From the NCBI RefSeq assembly GCF_002222635.1, contig NZ_CP022415.1:1550001-1614000 (forward strand): a DNA stretch of 64,000 nt. The letters run 5' to 3'. Numbering within the stretch: position 1 is the first letter of the stretch; every line of letters starts with the position of its first letter. A program made the translations under genes and the position numbers. Under the pieces are notes generated by a model. It was not told the DNA's origin. It saw only the letters and a list, made by a program, of their open reading frames with translations, and did not search any database. Shown here piece after piece: positions 52,213 to 63,690 of this stretch. The stretch comes from Pseudosulfitobacter pseudonitzschiae (GTDB lineage Bacteria > Pseudomonadota > Alphaproteobacteria > Rhodobacterales > Rhodobacteraceae).

Positions 52213-52243
52213 AAAAAGGCGCCCTTTCGTGGGCGCCTTTTTT
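52213..52243 (+). terminator. Rho-independent terminator of typA
   Basis: AAAAAGGCGCCC / GGGCGCCTTTTTT stem with a 6-base loop. Confidence 0.9.
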
Positions 52244-52258
52244 GTTTGTAACAGAATC

Positions 52259-52316
52259 GGGGCGCTGCCCCCTTGGCCTGCGGCCAATTCCCCTGAGATA
52301 TTTAACGCCAAAAGAA
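52259..52316. repeat. Dispersed paired-hairpin repeat, copy 2
   Basis: GGGGC-gct-GCCCC, then TTGGCC-tgc-GGCCAA, then TTCCCCTGAGATATTT and GCCAAAAGAA, directly after the DUF1330 stop. Same layout as the copy at 36619-36677 but different stem bases. Confidence 0.7.
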
Positions 52317-52323
52317 GCGGGCG

Positions 52324-52611
52324 TCAGTCCGAGGTTTCGACAATCAGAAGCTCACGCTCGGACGCGCCACGGGCATGCGAAAGTGCCTCTTGGTAGGCCT
52401 CGGAGTGGTAGCATTTCTCGGCAGTTTCAACGTCGGGAAATCGGGCCACCACGTTGCGGGGGCGTTCCTTGCCCTCAAGCTGCACAAAGCGTCCGCCGCG
52501 TGCGATAAATGCGCCGCCGTGGGCCGCGATAGCGGGTCCAGCCAGCTTGGCATATTTTGCGTAGGCATCTTCGTCTGTCACTGTCACATGTGCGATCCAG
52601 AGTGCACCCAT
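52324..52611 (-). CDS. DUF1330 domain-containing protein
   Basis: A 95-residue dimeric alpha/beta-barrel protein of unknown function: MGALWIAHVTVTDEDAYAKYAKLAGPAIAAHGGAFIARGG, then RNVVARFPDVETAEKCYHSEAYQEAL. This matches DUF1330 along its full length. The ATG at 52611 has GGAGG within the last codons of alaS, so it is co-translated with alaS, one base after its stop. Confidence 0.9.
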   Translation of the reverse strand: MGALWIAHVTVTDEDAYAKYAKLAGPAIAAHGGAFIARGGRFVQLEGKERPRNVVARFPDVETAEKCYHSEAYQEALSHARGASERELLIVETSD

Positions 52612-52612
52612 G

Positions 52613-55267
52613 TTATCCTCCGATGACGGCTTTTGCCGCGTTGATTGCTGCATCTGCGTTGGTGGCATCTTTGGCGCCGCCCTGTGCCATGTCGGCGCGG
52701 CCACCGCCGCCCTTGCCGCCCAGTTCCGCCACGGCGGCCTTGACCAGATCAACCGCGCTGAGGGTCTCAACCTTGTCTTTGGTCACACCGGCGGCAACGG
52801 CAACCTTGCCGCTATCGTCAGCGATCAGCAGAACCGCACCCGAGCCGATGCGCTCTTTGTGGGCGTCGATCAGGGCAGGCAGATCCTTGCCGGTCACGCC
52901 GGTCAGCACTTGCGCCAGAAATGCAGTGCCATTCACGTCTTCGGCCTGTGGTTCAGTCTTGCCGCCACCGGACATCGCCAGTTCACGGCGCAATTGGGCA
53001 ATCTCGTTTGTCAGAGCTTTGCGTTCGTCCATCAGCGCGCGCACACGTTCCGGCACTTCGGCGGCAGGCGATTTGAGCGTATCGGCTACAGCCGCAAGAC
53101 GCGTGTCTTGCGTGCGCAAATAGGCCAGAGCCTCGGCACCCGTCAGCGCCTCGATGCGGCGCACACCCGCGCTGCTGGCACTGTCGCCAAGGATCACGCA
53201 GGCACCGATGTCACCGGTCTGGCGCACATGGGTGCCACCGCACAGTTCGATCGAATAGGTCTGCCCGTCGCCACCTTTGCCGGTGTCGGCACGGCCCATC
53301 GAAACCACGCGCACCTCGTCGCCGTATTTCTCGCCAAAGAGCGCTTGCGCGCCAATGGCCCGTGCGTCGTCCGGTGTCATGATGCGCGTTTCGACAGCGG
53401 CGTTCTGACGGATATAGGTGTTAACCTCGGCCTCGACCTGTGCCAGTTCCTCGGCGCTCAGCGCCTTGGCATGGCTGAAGTCGAACCGCAGACGGTCTGC
53501 TGCGTTCAGCGAACCGCGTTGCGCCACGTGATCCCCCAGCGCATTGCGTAGCGCCTCGTGCAGCAAGTGCGTGGCCGAGTGGTTGGCCCGGATCGACGTG
53601 CGTCGCGCATGATCCACCTCAAGAACAACGGATTGGCCTTTGCTCAGGCTGCCTTGTTCAACTGTGGCGGTGTGGGTGAACACGCCGGCAGTCTTGCGCG
53701 TGTCGGTGATTCGCGCGCTGCCGCTTTCAGTGCGGATCAGGCCGGTGTCACCCACCTGCCCGCCGCTTTCAGCGTAGAACGGCGTCTGGTTCAGCGCAAT
53801 CTGAACGGTCTGGCCGGTCGCCACAGCATCAACCAGTGCACCGTCCTGCACCAGCGCGACGATCTGCCCCTCGGCGGTTTCGGTGTCATAGCCAAGGAAA
53901 TCTGTAGTGCCGCCGGTGTCGGCCACATCAAACCAAACGGCCGCATCCGCCGCCTCGCCCGAGCCGGACCACGCCGCGCGCGCCTTGGCCTTTTGTTCGG
54001 CCATCGCACTGTCGAACCCTTCGGTATCGACGCTGCGGCCTTTTTCACGCAGGGCATCCTGCGTCAGATCAAGGGGGAAACCGAACGTATCGTAGAGCTT
54101 GAACGCCGCAGCCCCCGACAAGGCAGCGCCCTCTGCCAAACCAGTCAATTCGTCGTCCAGCAACTTCAATCCACGCTCAAGCATCTGTTTAAAGCGGGTT
54201 TCTTCCAGCTCAAGCGTTTCGGTGATCAGCGCCTGTGCCTGCCCCAATTCGGGATAGGCCGCACCCATCTGGCGCACCAGAGCGGGCACCAGCTTGTACA
54301 TCATCGGATCTTTGGCACCCAACAGATGCGCATGACGCATCGCGCGGCGCATGATCCGGCGCAGGACATAGCCGCGACCGTCATTCGACGGCATCACACC
54401 ATCTGCAATCAGGAACGAGGTTGAACGCAAGTGATCGGCGATCACGCGGTGGTGCGTTTTACCCGGACCATCGGGATCGCTGCTCGATACATCGGCGCTG
54501 GCTTCGATCAGACTGCGCATCAGGTCGGTGTCATAGTTATCATGCTTGCCTTGCAGCAGCGCCCCAATCCGCTCCAGCCCCATGCCGGTATCAATCGACT
54601 GCATGTCCAGCGGCGTCATCGAGCCGTCTTCGAACTGTTCGTTCTGCATGAAAACGACGTTCCAGATCTCGATAAAGCGGTCGCCATCTTCCTCGGGCGA
54701 TCCCGGAGGGCCACCCCAGATGTGATCGCCGTGGTCATAGAAAATCTCGGTGCATGGGCCGCACGGACCGGTCGGCCCCATCTGCCAGAAATTGTCGGCG
54801 GTGGGGATGCGAATGATGCGGTCATCGGACAGGCCCGCAACCTTTTTCCAGATGTTCGCCGCCTCGTCATCGGTATGATAGACAGTAACCAACAACCGAT
54901 CTGCCGGAATTCCGAACCCTTGGGTCAGCAATTCCCAGGCGTAGGTAATGGCCTCTTCCTTGAAATAGTTGCCAAAGCTGAAGTTGCCCATCATTTCAAA
55001 GAACGTATGATGGCGCGCCGTATAGCCGACGTTGTCCAGATCGTTGTGCTTGCCACCGGCACGCACGCATTTTTGCGCACTGGTCGCACGGTTGTAGTCG
55101 CGGGTTTCGACGCCGGTGAACAGGTTCTTGAACTGGACCATGCCAGAGTTCACGAACATCAACGTCGGATCGTTGCGCGGAACCAGCGGGCTTGAGGGCA
55201 CGATCTGGTGCCCCTGCTTTTCAAAAAAGTTCAGAAATGTGGATCGGATGTCGTTCAGCGTTGGCAT
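52613..55267 (-). CDS. alaS: Alanyl-tRNA synthetase
   Basis: Charges tRNA-Ala; 884 residues, normal length. The class II catalytic core opens with [18 protein letters not shown] and has [32 protein letters not shown] and [16 protein letters not shown]. The editing domain has [19 protein letters not shown] zinc-type residues and [13 protein letters not shown], and the C-terminal DHHA1 domain ends in [15 protein letters not shown]. The ATG at 55267 is at the usual place; upstream in-frame codons extend toward recA. Confidence 0.95.
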   Translation of the reverse strand: MPTLNDIRSTFLNFFEKQGHQIVPSSPLVPRNDPTLMFVNSGMVQFKNLFTGVETRDYNRATSAQKCVRAGGKHNDLDNVGYTARHHTFFEMMGNFSFGNYFKEEAITYAWELLTQGFGIPADRLLVTVYHTDDEAANIWKKVAGLSDDRIIRIPTADNFWQMGPTGPCGPCTEIFYDHGDHIWGGPPGSPEEDGDRFIEIWNVVFMQNEQFEDGSMTPLDMQSIDTGMGLERIGALLQGKHDNYDTDLMRSLIEASADVSSSDPDGPGKTHHRVIADHLRSTSFLIADGVMPSNDGRGYVLRRIMRRAMRHAHLLGAKDPMMYKLVPALVRQMGAAYPELGQAQALITETLELEETRFKQMLERGLKLLDDELTGLAEGAALSGAAAFKLYDTFGFPLDLTQDALREKGRSVDTEGFDSAMAEQKAKARAAWSGSGEAADAAVWFDVADTGGTTDFLGYDTETAEGQIVALVQDGALVDAVATGQTVQIALNQTPFYAESGGQVGDTGLIRTESGSARITDTRKTAGVFTHTATVEQGSLSKGQSVVLEVDHARRTSIRANHSATHLLHEALRNALGDHVAQRGSLNAADRLRFDFSHAKALSAEELAQVEAEVNTYIRQNAAVETRIMTPDDARAIGAQALFGEKYGDEVRVVSMGRADTGKGGDGQTYSIELCGGTHVRQTGDIGACVILGDSASSAGVRRIEALTGAEALAYLRTQDTRLAAVADTLKSPAAEVPERVRALMDERKALTNEIAQLRRELAMSGGGKTEPQAEDVNGTAFLAQVLTGVTGKDLPALIDAHKERIGSGAVLLIADDSGKVAVAAGVTKDKVETLSAVDLVKAAVAELGGKGGGGRADMAQGGAKDATNADAAINAAKAVIGG

Positions 55268-55362
55268 GTGGTGTGGGCCTTTTTTGGCGCGGAAAGTGGC
55301 TTTGCGATGGGATACCTGCCGATCTCTCCGCTGTCCACCATGCAAAGGGGCGCGGTGAAACA

Positions 55363-55392
55363 CACAAGGCGCACCAATCGGCGCGCCTTGTG
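55363..55392 (-). terminator. Probable terminator of recA
   Basis: Perfect 10-bp stem CACAAGGCGC / GCGCCTTGTG with a 10-base loop, about 26 bp after the recA stop, followed by T-rich sequence on that strand. Confidence 0.7.
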
Positions 55393-55417
55393 AAAAATCA
55401 TCTGACCACAGAGATGA

Positions 55418-56491
55418 TCACCCTTCAAGAACGTCGTCGTCCTTGCCCCCGGAAGGCGCATCAAAATCCAACCCATGTGCCGCGCGGATCTTGTCCTCGA
55501 TGGCGATGGCGACGGCAGGGTTGTCCTTGAGGAACTGTTTGGAGTTCTCGCGGCCCTGCCCCATGCGTTCGTCGCCATAGCTGAACCATGCGCCGGATTT
55601 CTCGACCACGCCCGCTTTGACACCCAGATCCAGCAACTCGCCCATTTTCGAGATGCCTTCGCCGTACATGATGTCAAACTCGACCTGTTTGAAGGGCGAG
55701 GCGACCTTGTTCTTGACGACCTTGACGCGAGTGGCGTTGCCGACAACCTCGTCGCGGTCTTTCAGTGCGCCGATGCGGCGGATATCCAGCCGCACGGAAG
55801 AGTAGAATTTCAGCGCATTGCCTCCCGTCGTGGTTTCCGGCGAGCCGAACATCACGCCGATCTTCATCCGGATTTGGTTGATGAAGATCACCATACAGTT
55901 GCTGCGGCTGATCGAACCGGTCAGTTTGCGCATAGCCTGACTCATCAAACGGGCCTGAACGCCGACGCTGCTGTCGCCCATGTCGCCCTCGAGCTCGGAT
56001 TTCGGGGTCAGCGCTGCCACCGAATCGACCACAACCATATTGACCGCCCCCGAACGCACCAGCGTGTCGGTGATCTCCAAAGCCTGTTCGCCGGTGTCGG
56101 GTTGCGAGATCAGCAATTCGTCGATGTCCACGCCCAGCTTTTTGGCGTATTGCGGATCAAGCGCGTGTTCCGCGTCAACAAAAGCGCAGACGCCGCCCGC
56201 CTTTTGCTGCTCTGCAATGCAGTGCAGCGTCAGCGTGGTTTTGCCCGACGATTCAGGGCCATAGATTTCGATGATGCGGCCCATCGGCAGGCCGCCGATC
56301 CCCAGCGCGATGTCCAGGCCAAGCGACCCGGTCGAGCTGGCAGTGATATCCTGAACGGCGCCTTCCGCGCCCAGCTTCATGATCGAACCTTTGCCGAATT
56401 GCCGTTCGATCTGTGCCAGCGCACTGTCCAGCGCCTTTTGCTTGTCCGCGTTTTTTTTGCTGTCCATTGTCAAAAGATCTGCCGTTGCCAT
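55418..56491 (-). CDS. recA: Recombinase A
   Basis: Homologous recombination and SOS co-protease; 357 residues. It has [15 protein letters not shown]-type N-terminus (IERQFGKGS), Walker [10 protein letters not shown] (near 80), [35 protein letters not shown] (Walker B and L1) and [28 protein letters not shown] (L2). The ATG at 56491 is preferred since AGGGA lies 8 bases before it. A LexA-type box lies 64 bp upstream. Confidence 0.96.
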   Translation of the reverse strand: MATADLLTMDSKKNADKQKALDSALAQIERQFGKGSIMKLGAEGAVQDITASSTGSLGLDIALGIGGLPMGRIIEIYGPESSGKTTLTLHCIAEQQKAGGVCAFVDAEHALDPQYAKKLGVDIDELLISQPDTGEQALEITDTLVRSGAVNMVVVDSVAALTPKSELEGDMGDSSVGVQARLMSQAMRKLTGSISRSNCMVIFINQIRMKIGVMFGSPETTTGGNALKFYSSVRLDIRRIGALKDRDEVVGNATRVKVVKNKVASPFKQVEFDIMYGEGISKMGELLDLGVKAGVVEKSGAWFSYGDERMGQGRENSKQFLKDNPAVAIAIEDKIRAAHGLDFDAPSGGKDDDVLEG

Positions 56492-56554
56492 TGTTATCAT
56501 CCCTTAGTGTCATACCCCGAAGGGGGCGGCAATCGCTGCCTGTGCTGCTTCAAT

Positions 56555-56569
56555 GTTCTTCTTGTGTTC
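56555..56569. promoter_or_regulatory. LexA (SOS) box of recA
   Basis: GTTC-ttcttgt-GTTC, the direct-repeat LexA operator (GTTC-N7-GTTC) known from alphaproteobacteria, in the recA promoter region. Confidence 0.8.
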
Positions 56570-56691
56570 TGTATGAGGACAAAATGAGAACATTTCAATC
56601 TAATTTTTCCTGTCCCACTTTGGCGTAATAATTGTTAAAGAGTGGTGAACAGTTTGAAATCGGACAAATATTTACGAAGGCGTCGGGATAA

Positions 56692-57285
56692 ATGCTTGTT
56701 TTCTTTAAGGAACGCCTAGTCTTTCTGTCGGTGCCCAAAACCGGAACCACCGCCTATGAAAGCGCCTTGCGTCCGCGCGCCGACATGGTGATTTCGGAAC
56801 CGCCGATGCTGAAACACGCGCCGGTTTACCGGTACAACCGCTTTGTGCGCCCGATGTTTCTGAAAGTGTGCGATACCGAGCTGGAGGTCGTGGCAGTGAT
56901 GCGTGAACCGGTCAGCTGGTTGGGATCTTGGTGGCGCTATCGCCAGCGGCCTTTTATGGCGGGCAAAGCCAATGCAACGCATGGGATCAGCTTTGATGAG
57001 TTCGTGCTGGCCTACATGAAAGGCAAGAAACCGGGGTTTGCCGATGTGGGCAGCCAGTTCAAGTTTCTCGAAGCACAACCCAATGGCGTCGGTGTGACCC
57101 ACCTGTTCCGCTATGAGGACCAGCCGCGTTTGCAGGCATTTCTATGCGAACGTCTGGATGTGACTCTGGATCTGGCCCGCGAGAATGTATCGCCCGAAAT
57201 GCCGCTGAACCTGTCGCCGGACATTGCAAAACGATTCCGGCGCAAGTTCTCGGAAGAGTTCGATCTGTACGACAGCATCGGCTGA
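56692..57285 (+). CDS. Sulfotransferase-family-like protein
   Basis: A 197-residue protein with the PAPS-binding-like motif FLSVPKTGTTAYESAL at the N-terminus (about 12-27) and the second half-motif VAVMREPVSWLGSWWRYR (about 69-86). This arrangement is typical of small sulfotransferase-fold proteins. The substrate is unknown, and some family members are inactive. It is divergent from recA with about 200 bp between starts and convergent with cckA (6-bp gap). Confidence 0.8.
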   Translation: MLVFFKERLVFLSVPKTGTTAYESALRPRADMVISEPPMLKHAPVYRYNRFVRPMFLKVCDTELEVVAVMREPVSWLGSWWRYRQRPFMAGKANATHGISFDEFVLAYMKGKKPGFADVGSQFKFLEAQPNGVGVTHLFRYEDQPRLQAFLCERLDVTLDLARENVSPEMPLNLSPDIAKRFRRKFSEEFDLYDSIG

Positions 57286-57291
57286 GCCGCG

Positions 57292-59604
57292 TCAGTGTAA
57301 CTGTTTGTGCACCGTTTCGGTAAGCTCGTTCAGCGAAAATGGCTTGGGCAGAAAGACGGAATTGGGAATCGACGCTTGATCGTTGCTCAGCTTGTCCTCG
57401 GCATAACCCGACACGAACACTACGCGCACTTCGGGTCGTGATTTCAGCGCTTCGCGCACCCAGCTTGGGCCATCTTTGCCTGGCATTACCACATCGGTTA
57501 CGAACAAATCGACATTAAGCTCGGTATCCTCCAGCGTTTTCAATGCGGATTCGGCACAATCCGCTTCCAGCACGGTATAGCCGCGCAACCGCAACGCGCG
57601 GCTGGCAAAGGCGCGCACCGGGGCTTCGTCTTCGACCAGCAGGATCACACCGTCCCCGTGGCTGGGCGACGGCATCTTGGCAATTGCCGCCGGTACCTTT
57701 GCCGACATGGGGGCGCCGTGCAGGACCGGAAATAACAGCGAGAAACAGGTGCCCTGCCCTTCCGCACTGTCGACAAAGATAAAACCGCCCGTCTGTTTGA
57801 CGATACCGTAAGCCGTGGACAACCCCAGCCCCGTGCCCTCACCGGTGCGTTTGGTTGTAAAGAAAGGCTCGAACACCTTTTGCAGCTTGTCCGGGGCAAT
57901 CCCCGTGCCCTGATCGACCACGCGCACGGTGACATATTGCCCCTCAGGCACGGTCACGCGGTCGCGTTTCATCGGCTCGCTCAACGTCGTGCATTCGGTT
58001 TCAATACGGATCTCGCCGCCGTTCGGCATGGCATCGCGAGCGTTGACAACAAGGTTCATCAAAACCTGCTCCAACTGGCGTTTGTCGGCACGGATCGCTT
58101 GCAGCATCGGATCGTGGCTGAGCGTCAGCGTGACTTTTTCACCGACCAGCCGGTTCAGCAGATGCGTAAGGTCCGACAGCGTGTCGCGCATATCCAGCAT
58201 CTCGGGGCGCAAGGTCTGTTTGCGCGAGAACGCCAGCAACTGCCCCACCAATGCCGCCGCGCGGTTGGCGTTCTGGTTGATCTGCACCAGATCGCTATAA
58301 TCTGCATCGCCTTGATCGTGGCGCAAAAGCAGCAGGTCGCAATGCCCGGAGATCGCGGTCAGCAGATTGTTAAAGTCATGCGCGACACCACCCGCGAGTT
58401 GGCCAATGGCCTGCATTTTCTGGCTTTGCACAAATTGCGCTTCCAATGTTTTCAGCTCGGTTGCGTCGGTCAGAACCGCAATCACGCTTGCCTCGCCGTT
58501 TTCGGTGACGCGGTTCAGGCTGACCTGAACGAACATCTCTTTGTCGGACCGTTTCAGGCGCAGGAATTCCGATTGTTGTACGGCGCGCCCTGCCACGGTT
58601 TCCGCCAGCCAGTCGGTGATCGGGCGGCCCAGCCCTTCCATCAGGGTGGCCAGATGCACATTTCTTGCCATTCCGTCGCCCACCAATGCGGCGGCTGACC
58701 GGTTATGTGCCTTCACATGGCCATCCGGCGTGATCAGAACCAGCGGCACAGGCAGGGTCTCGAAGGCATTCCAACTGTCCGCAGGTGCCGACTGTGATGC
58801 CGGCTGCGCCACGGGCAATATATACAGCGCACGCCGCCCTGCACCTCCGTCCACTTCGGTGACCGAACAGTGCATCGTGCCGTCCTGCGTGGACAGTTCT
58901 GACACCTGACCCAAGGCAGGCACACCGTTTGGAAACACCCTATCGAGCGTTTTGGCACGGTGGCCGATCAGGGCGCGTGCTCCGTCATTCATGAACAAGA
59001 TGGCACCGGTGCGCCCGATCATGATCATCGGCAGGCCCGGCCCTTCCTGACCTTTGACCACCGTGCGGTCTGCAACGGTTTCCATGCGCCACAAATATGC
59101 ATCGGTCCCCATCAGATGCACGGCCAGACGGATATGGTTCTTGCGGGTCGCAATATCCTCGCGGGCGGAGCCATCCACGTCAGCGGCGGTTTTCAGGCGG
59201 TAAATAATGCCGCCCGGATTGGCGAATGTATCGCGCAGCAGTCCCGCCAGCGTATGCCCCGGTGCTGCATTGAACCGCCCGCGTGCCGCCGCGTTCATCG
59301 ACGCGATCTGGCCGTCGCCGTCAGTCACCAGACTGGGTGCAGCATCTTTTTCGATAAAGTCGGACATAATGGCAAAGACCATCGCGCGTCGCTTTTTTTG
59401 GCGTCGGCTGATCACATACATCAGTGCCGAAAGCGCGCACACCGTGAACGCTGAGGTTACAAGCCCCAGTTGCACCAATCCTTCGGGCGCCAGCGCCGCC
59501 ATCACACCCAGCAGCACCGCCGCCATAATCAGGGCCCGCAAACGTGCCGCGCCAATTCCGGAAATGCGGCCCACCGGTCCTGTGGTCAGTGCAGTACCTT
59601 GCAA
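57292..59604 (-). CDS. cckA: Hybrid histidine kinase CckA
   Basis: Cell-cycle kinase at the top of the CckA-ChpT-CtrA phosphorelay. About 770 residues: two transmembrane helices near the N-terminus ([36 protein letters not shown]), PAS domains, His[30 protein letters not shown] with the phospho-acceptor His, an ATPase domain ([31 protein letters not shown]), and a C-terminal receiver domain ([37 protein letters not shown]). The TTG at 59604 has AGGG about 8 bases before it; a GTG at 59661 would extend it by 19 residues. A CtrA-type box lies upstream. Confidence 0.9.
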   Translation of the reverse strand: MQGTALTTGPVGRISGIGAARLRALIMAAVLLGVMAALAPEGLVQLGLVTSAFTVCALSALMYVISRRQKKRRAMVFAIMSDFIEKDAAPSLVTDGDGQIASMNAAARGRFNAAPGHTLAGLLRDTFANPGGIIYRLKTAADVDGSAREDIATRKNHIRLAVHLMGTDAYLWRMETVADRTVVKGQEGPGLPMIMIGRTGAILFMNDGARALIGHRAKTLDRVFPNGVPALGQVSELSTQDGTMHCSVTEVDGGAGRRALYILPVAQPASQSAPADSWNAFETLPVPLVLITPDGHVKAHNRSAAALVGDGMARNVHLATLMEGLGRPITDWLAETVAGRAVQQSEFLRLKRSDKEMFVQVSLNRVTENGEASVIAVLTDATELKTLEAQFVQSQKMQAIGQLAGGVAHDFNNLLTAISGHCDLLLLRHDQGDADYSDLVQINQNANRAAALVGQLLAFSRKQTLRPEMLDMRDTLSDLTHLLNRLVGEKVTLTLSHDPMLQAIRADKRQLEQVLMNLVVNARDAMPNGGEIRIETECTTLSEPMKRDRVTVPEGQYVTVRVVDQGTGIAPDKLQKVFEPFFTTKRTGEGTGLGLSTAYGIVKQTGGFIFVDSAEGQGTCFSLLFPVLHGAPMSAKVPAAIAKMPSPSHGDGVILLVEDEAPVRAFASRALRLRGYTVLEADCAESALKTLEDTELNVDLFVTDVVMPGKDGPSWVREALKSRPEVRVVFVSGYAEDKLSNDQASIPNSVFLPKPFSLNELTETVHKQLH

Positions 59605-59653
59605 AACATCACCCTTTGCTCGAATCGTCCTCTTACTTGTCGCGCGAAAACAA

Positions 59654-59668
59654 TTAACCACAGATTAA
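59654..59668. promoter_or_regulatory. CtrA-type box TTAA-N7-TTAA before cckA
   Basis: TTAACCACAGATTAA (full match to TTAA-N7-TTAA with the extra CC after each half), 50-64 bp before the preferred cckA start. Confidence 0.6.
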
Positions 59669-59738
59669 CCGCGTTGCAGGCTTGGATAAAAAAACAGGTG
59701 CCAGACCGCTAAAATCCTGTAGTACGCTAAAGAGCGTC

Positions 59739-60896
59739 TTACCCTCGGGTCAAGTGTGCGGTGAAAAAGCCGTCGCCTGCCTCGCTGATCGGCCAGCGTT
59801 TTTCCAAGATGCAGCTCCAACCCTGATGGCGCGACAGGAACGCGGCAATCCGGTCCTCGTTCTCGCAGGTCAGCACCGAACACGTGACGTAAACCAGCGT
59901 GCCGTTTGCAGACAGATGCGCCATCGCCGTGTCCAGAATCTCGTCCTGAACGCTGTTCAATTCGTCCAGACGGTCTTGGGTCAGCGCCCATTTTCCCTCG
60001 GGTGAACGCCGCCACGCACCACTGCCGGAACAGGGCGCGTCGCACAGGACCACGTCAAATTTCTCTTTCGCTGGCAACTGGTCGGGGGCCACCACGCGGA
60101 TCTGCACCGCGGCGCGTTCGGCGCGGTCGGGAATGTCCGCCATGCGACCCGGCGCAATGTCATGCGCCCAGACGGTAAATCCGCGCGCAGCCAGCGCCAG
60201 CGCCTTGCCGCCACCACCCGCACAGTAATCCAGCGCACGGACGCCATCAGGGATCGCATCAACAACGGCCTGACTGGCCGCGTCCTGCATCTCGATCCAG
60301 CCCTCGGTATAGGCCTGCGACTGGCGCACGCGGCGCGGATTGCTAAGCACGGTCAGCGCCGTCGGGCTGAGGGCATTCGGTTCGGTCAGAACCTGTTCGC
60401 GTTCCAGCGCGGATTGCACGTCGGCCACCGAACATTGGCGGGTGTTGACGCGCAAGGTGATCGGCGCACGGTCTTGTGCCAGCAGTGCTGCGGCTTCGGC
60501 GTCATCCCCCAGCGCAGCTTGCCATTGCGGCAACAGCCATTCGGGCAAGTTCCATCGGTCGCCTGTCTCGGTCGGGACGGCCCCTGCCTGCTGTTCTTCT
60601 TCCGCCAGCGGTGCGGGCGCGTGCCCTGCACTGTCAAAATGCGCGTCGATGTCCGCGCCTTCAGCGCGCAACCGGCCGATCATCCGCGCCCGACCATCCG
60701 CACCGCCGCCCAGCACCGCGTCGCTGCGCCATGTACGCAGCGCGGCAAAGACCAGATCACGCACGGCGGCGCGGTCTTTGGAGCCAGCAAAGCGGCTGTT
60801 GCGCGCCCAGCGGGTCAGCGCCTGTTCGGCGGCCTGTCCGGCCAGAATATCGTCTAGAATCTCGATCGACGCGGCAACCCGCGCACCGGGGGTCAC
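59739..60896 (-). CDS. RsmB/NOP family RNA cytosine-C5 methyltransferase
   Basis: SAM-dependent rRNA m5C methyltransferase, about 385 residues. The N-terminal region (VAASIEILDDILAGQAAEQALTRWARNSRFAGSKDRAAVRDLVF) is NusB-like. The Rossmann-fold part has ALDYCAGGGGKALALAARG (SAM-binding), FDVVLCDAPCSGSGAWRR (Pro-Cys motif IV), and VTCSVLTCENEDRI with the catalytic Cys. The GTG at 60896 is the most likely start from the family N-terminus; there is no strong ribosome site. Specificity for the 16S position is not certain. Confidence 0.88.
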   Translation of the reverse strand: MTPGARVAASIEILDDILAGQAAEQALTRWARNSRFAGSKDRAAVRDLVFAALRTWRSDAVLGGGADGRARMIGRLRAEGADIDAHFDSAGHAPAPLAEEEQQAGAVPTETGDRWNLPEWLLPQWQAALGDDAEAAALLAQDRAPITLRVNTRQCSVADVQSALEREQVLTEPNALSPTALTVLSNPRRVRQSQAYTEGWIEMQDAASQAVVDAIPDGVRALDYCAGGGGKALALAARGFTVWAHDIAPGRMADIPDRAERAAVQIRVVAPDQLPAKEKFDVVLCDAPCSGSGAWRRSPEGKWALTQDRLDELNSVQDEILDTAMAHLSANGTLVYVTCSVLTCENEDRIAAFLSRHQGWSCILEKRWPISEAGDGFFTAHLTRG

Positions 60897-60989
60897 GGGT
60901 GGCACCGCAGGTGAGAAGAGGTGATCAAGGTCATGATAAATATATCCTATCGGGTAAATCAGGTGCGGTGCATAGGAGGCAAACAAGAC

Positions 60990-61020
60990 GCACCGGCCCG
61001 AATTATCTTCGGACCGGTGC
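60990..61020 (-). terminator. Terminator of guaB
   Basis: GCACCGG-x-CCGAA / TTCGG-x-CCGGTGC stem, one mismatch, T-rich sequence after it on the leftward strand, just after the guaB stop. Confidence 0.7.
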
Positions 61021-61032
61021 ATATCGGACGGC

Positions 61033-62517
<1,485 letters not shown>

Positions 62518-62620
62518 CTATTTCACGGGATGGTCGGGAAGAAAAGGGCAAATGGCCGATTGCATGGCAGCTTTGCCTGCGCAATCCTCGGACCACCACC
62601 TTTGAAAAGGAACCGCCCGG

Positions 62621-63574
62621 ATGCCCAATGCCTATGACAGCGGACGACTGAACCTGCCCTTTGTCGGCATCTCGACCTTTGCCAAGCGCCCCCACCAGCC
62701 GGACTGGTACGCGCTGGAGGCCGACGTGGCCATTCTGGGCGCACCCTTTGATGCGGGCACCCAATGGCGGGCCGGTGCGCGGTTCGGGCCGCGCGGGGTG
62801 CGCGAGGCGTCTACGCTTTTCAGTTTCGGACACGCGGGCGCCTATGACCACGAGGACGACGTCACCTATCTGCCCGCATCGGTGCGGATCGTGGACATGG
62901 GCGATGCCGATATCATCCACACCGACACCGAAAGCAGCCACGCCAACATCGAAGCAGGCGTGCGTGCGGCGCTGGCGGCAGGTGCCCTGCCTGTGGTGAT
63001 CGGCGGCGATCATTCGGTCAACATTCCGTGCATCCGCGCCTTTGACGGTCAGGGCGACATTCACGTTCTGCAAATCGACGCGCATCTGGATTTTGTCGAT
63101 GAACGCCACGGTGTGCGCCACGGCCACGGCAACCCGATGCGCCGTGCCGCCGAACAGCCATTTGTCACCGGATTGACGCAGGTCGGCATTCGCAACGTGT
63201 CTTCCACAGCACGCGAAGGTTATGCAGATGCGTGCCAGATGGGCTCCGACATTATTTCGGTCCGGCAGGCGCGCAAGATGGGCACGCAGGCCTTGCTAGC
63301 ACGGATACCCGCAGGGGCGCGGCTGTATATCACCATCGACATCGACGCCTTTTGCCCGTCGATCGCTCCGGGCACCGGCACGCCCAGCCACGGTGGATTT
63401 CTGTATTACGAAGTGTTGGAATTGCTACAGGGTGTTGCACAAGCGCACGAGGTGGTGGGAATTGATCTGGTTGAAGTGGCGCCCGACTATGACCCCACAG
63501 GATCAACCACCGTGCTTGCCGCGCAGGTGCTGTTGAACCTGCTGGGGTTCATTTTCCACGCAAGGGGCAATTAG
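62621..63574 (+). CDS. speB: Agmatinase/ureohydrolase family protein
   Basis: Mn-dependent ureohydrolase, probably agmatine to putrescine and urea; 317 residues. Metal-ligand motifs are VVIGGDHSVN (His), LQIDAHLDFVD (Asp-x-His-x-Asp) and ITIDIDAFCPSIAPGTGTPSHGG. The opening DVAILGAPFDAGTQWRAGARFGPRGVREAS is the agmatinase family signature. Guanidinobutyrase or guanidinopropionase activity is equally compatible with these motifs. The gene stands alone, with AAGGA about 10 bases before its ATG. Confidence 0.88.
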   Translation: MPNAYDSGRLNLPFVGISTFAKRPHQPDWYALEADVAILGAPFDAGTQWRAGARFGPRGVREASTLFSFGHAGAYDHEDDVTYLPASVRIVDMGDADIIHTDTESSHANIEAGVRAALAAGALPVVIGGDHSVNIPCIRAFDGQGDIHVLQIDAHLDFVDERHGVRHGHGNPMRRAAEQPFVTGLTQVGIRNVSSTAREGYADACQMGSDIISVRQARKMGTQALLARIPAGARLYITIDIDAFCPSIAPGTGTPSHGGFLYYEVLELLQGVAQAHEVVGIDLVEVAPDYDPTGSTTVLAAQVLLNLLGFIFHARGN

Positions 63575-63690
63575 AACCCGACCGCACTGCCCCTGCAAAT
63601 GACGTCATCAGTGTCGTTTGTGCCGCTCTTTGCCTTTCGCTTTGCCGCCAGTGCCCTATGTTCGCGACAACACTCAGGCAAGGCACGTTC

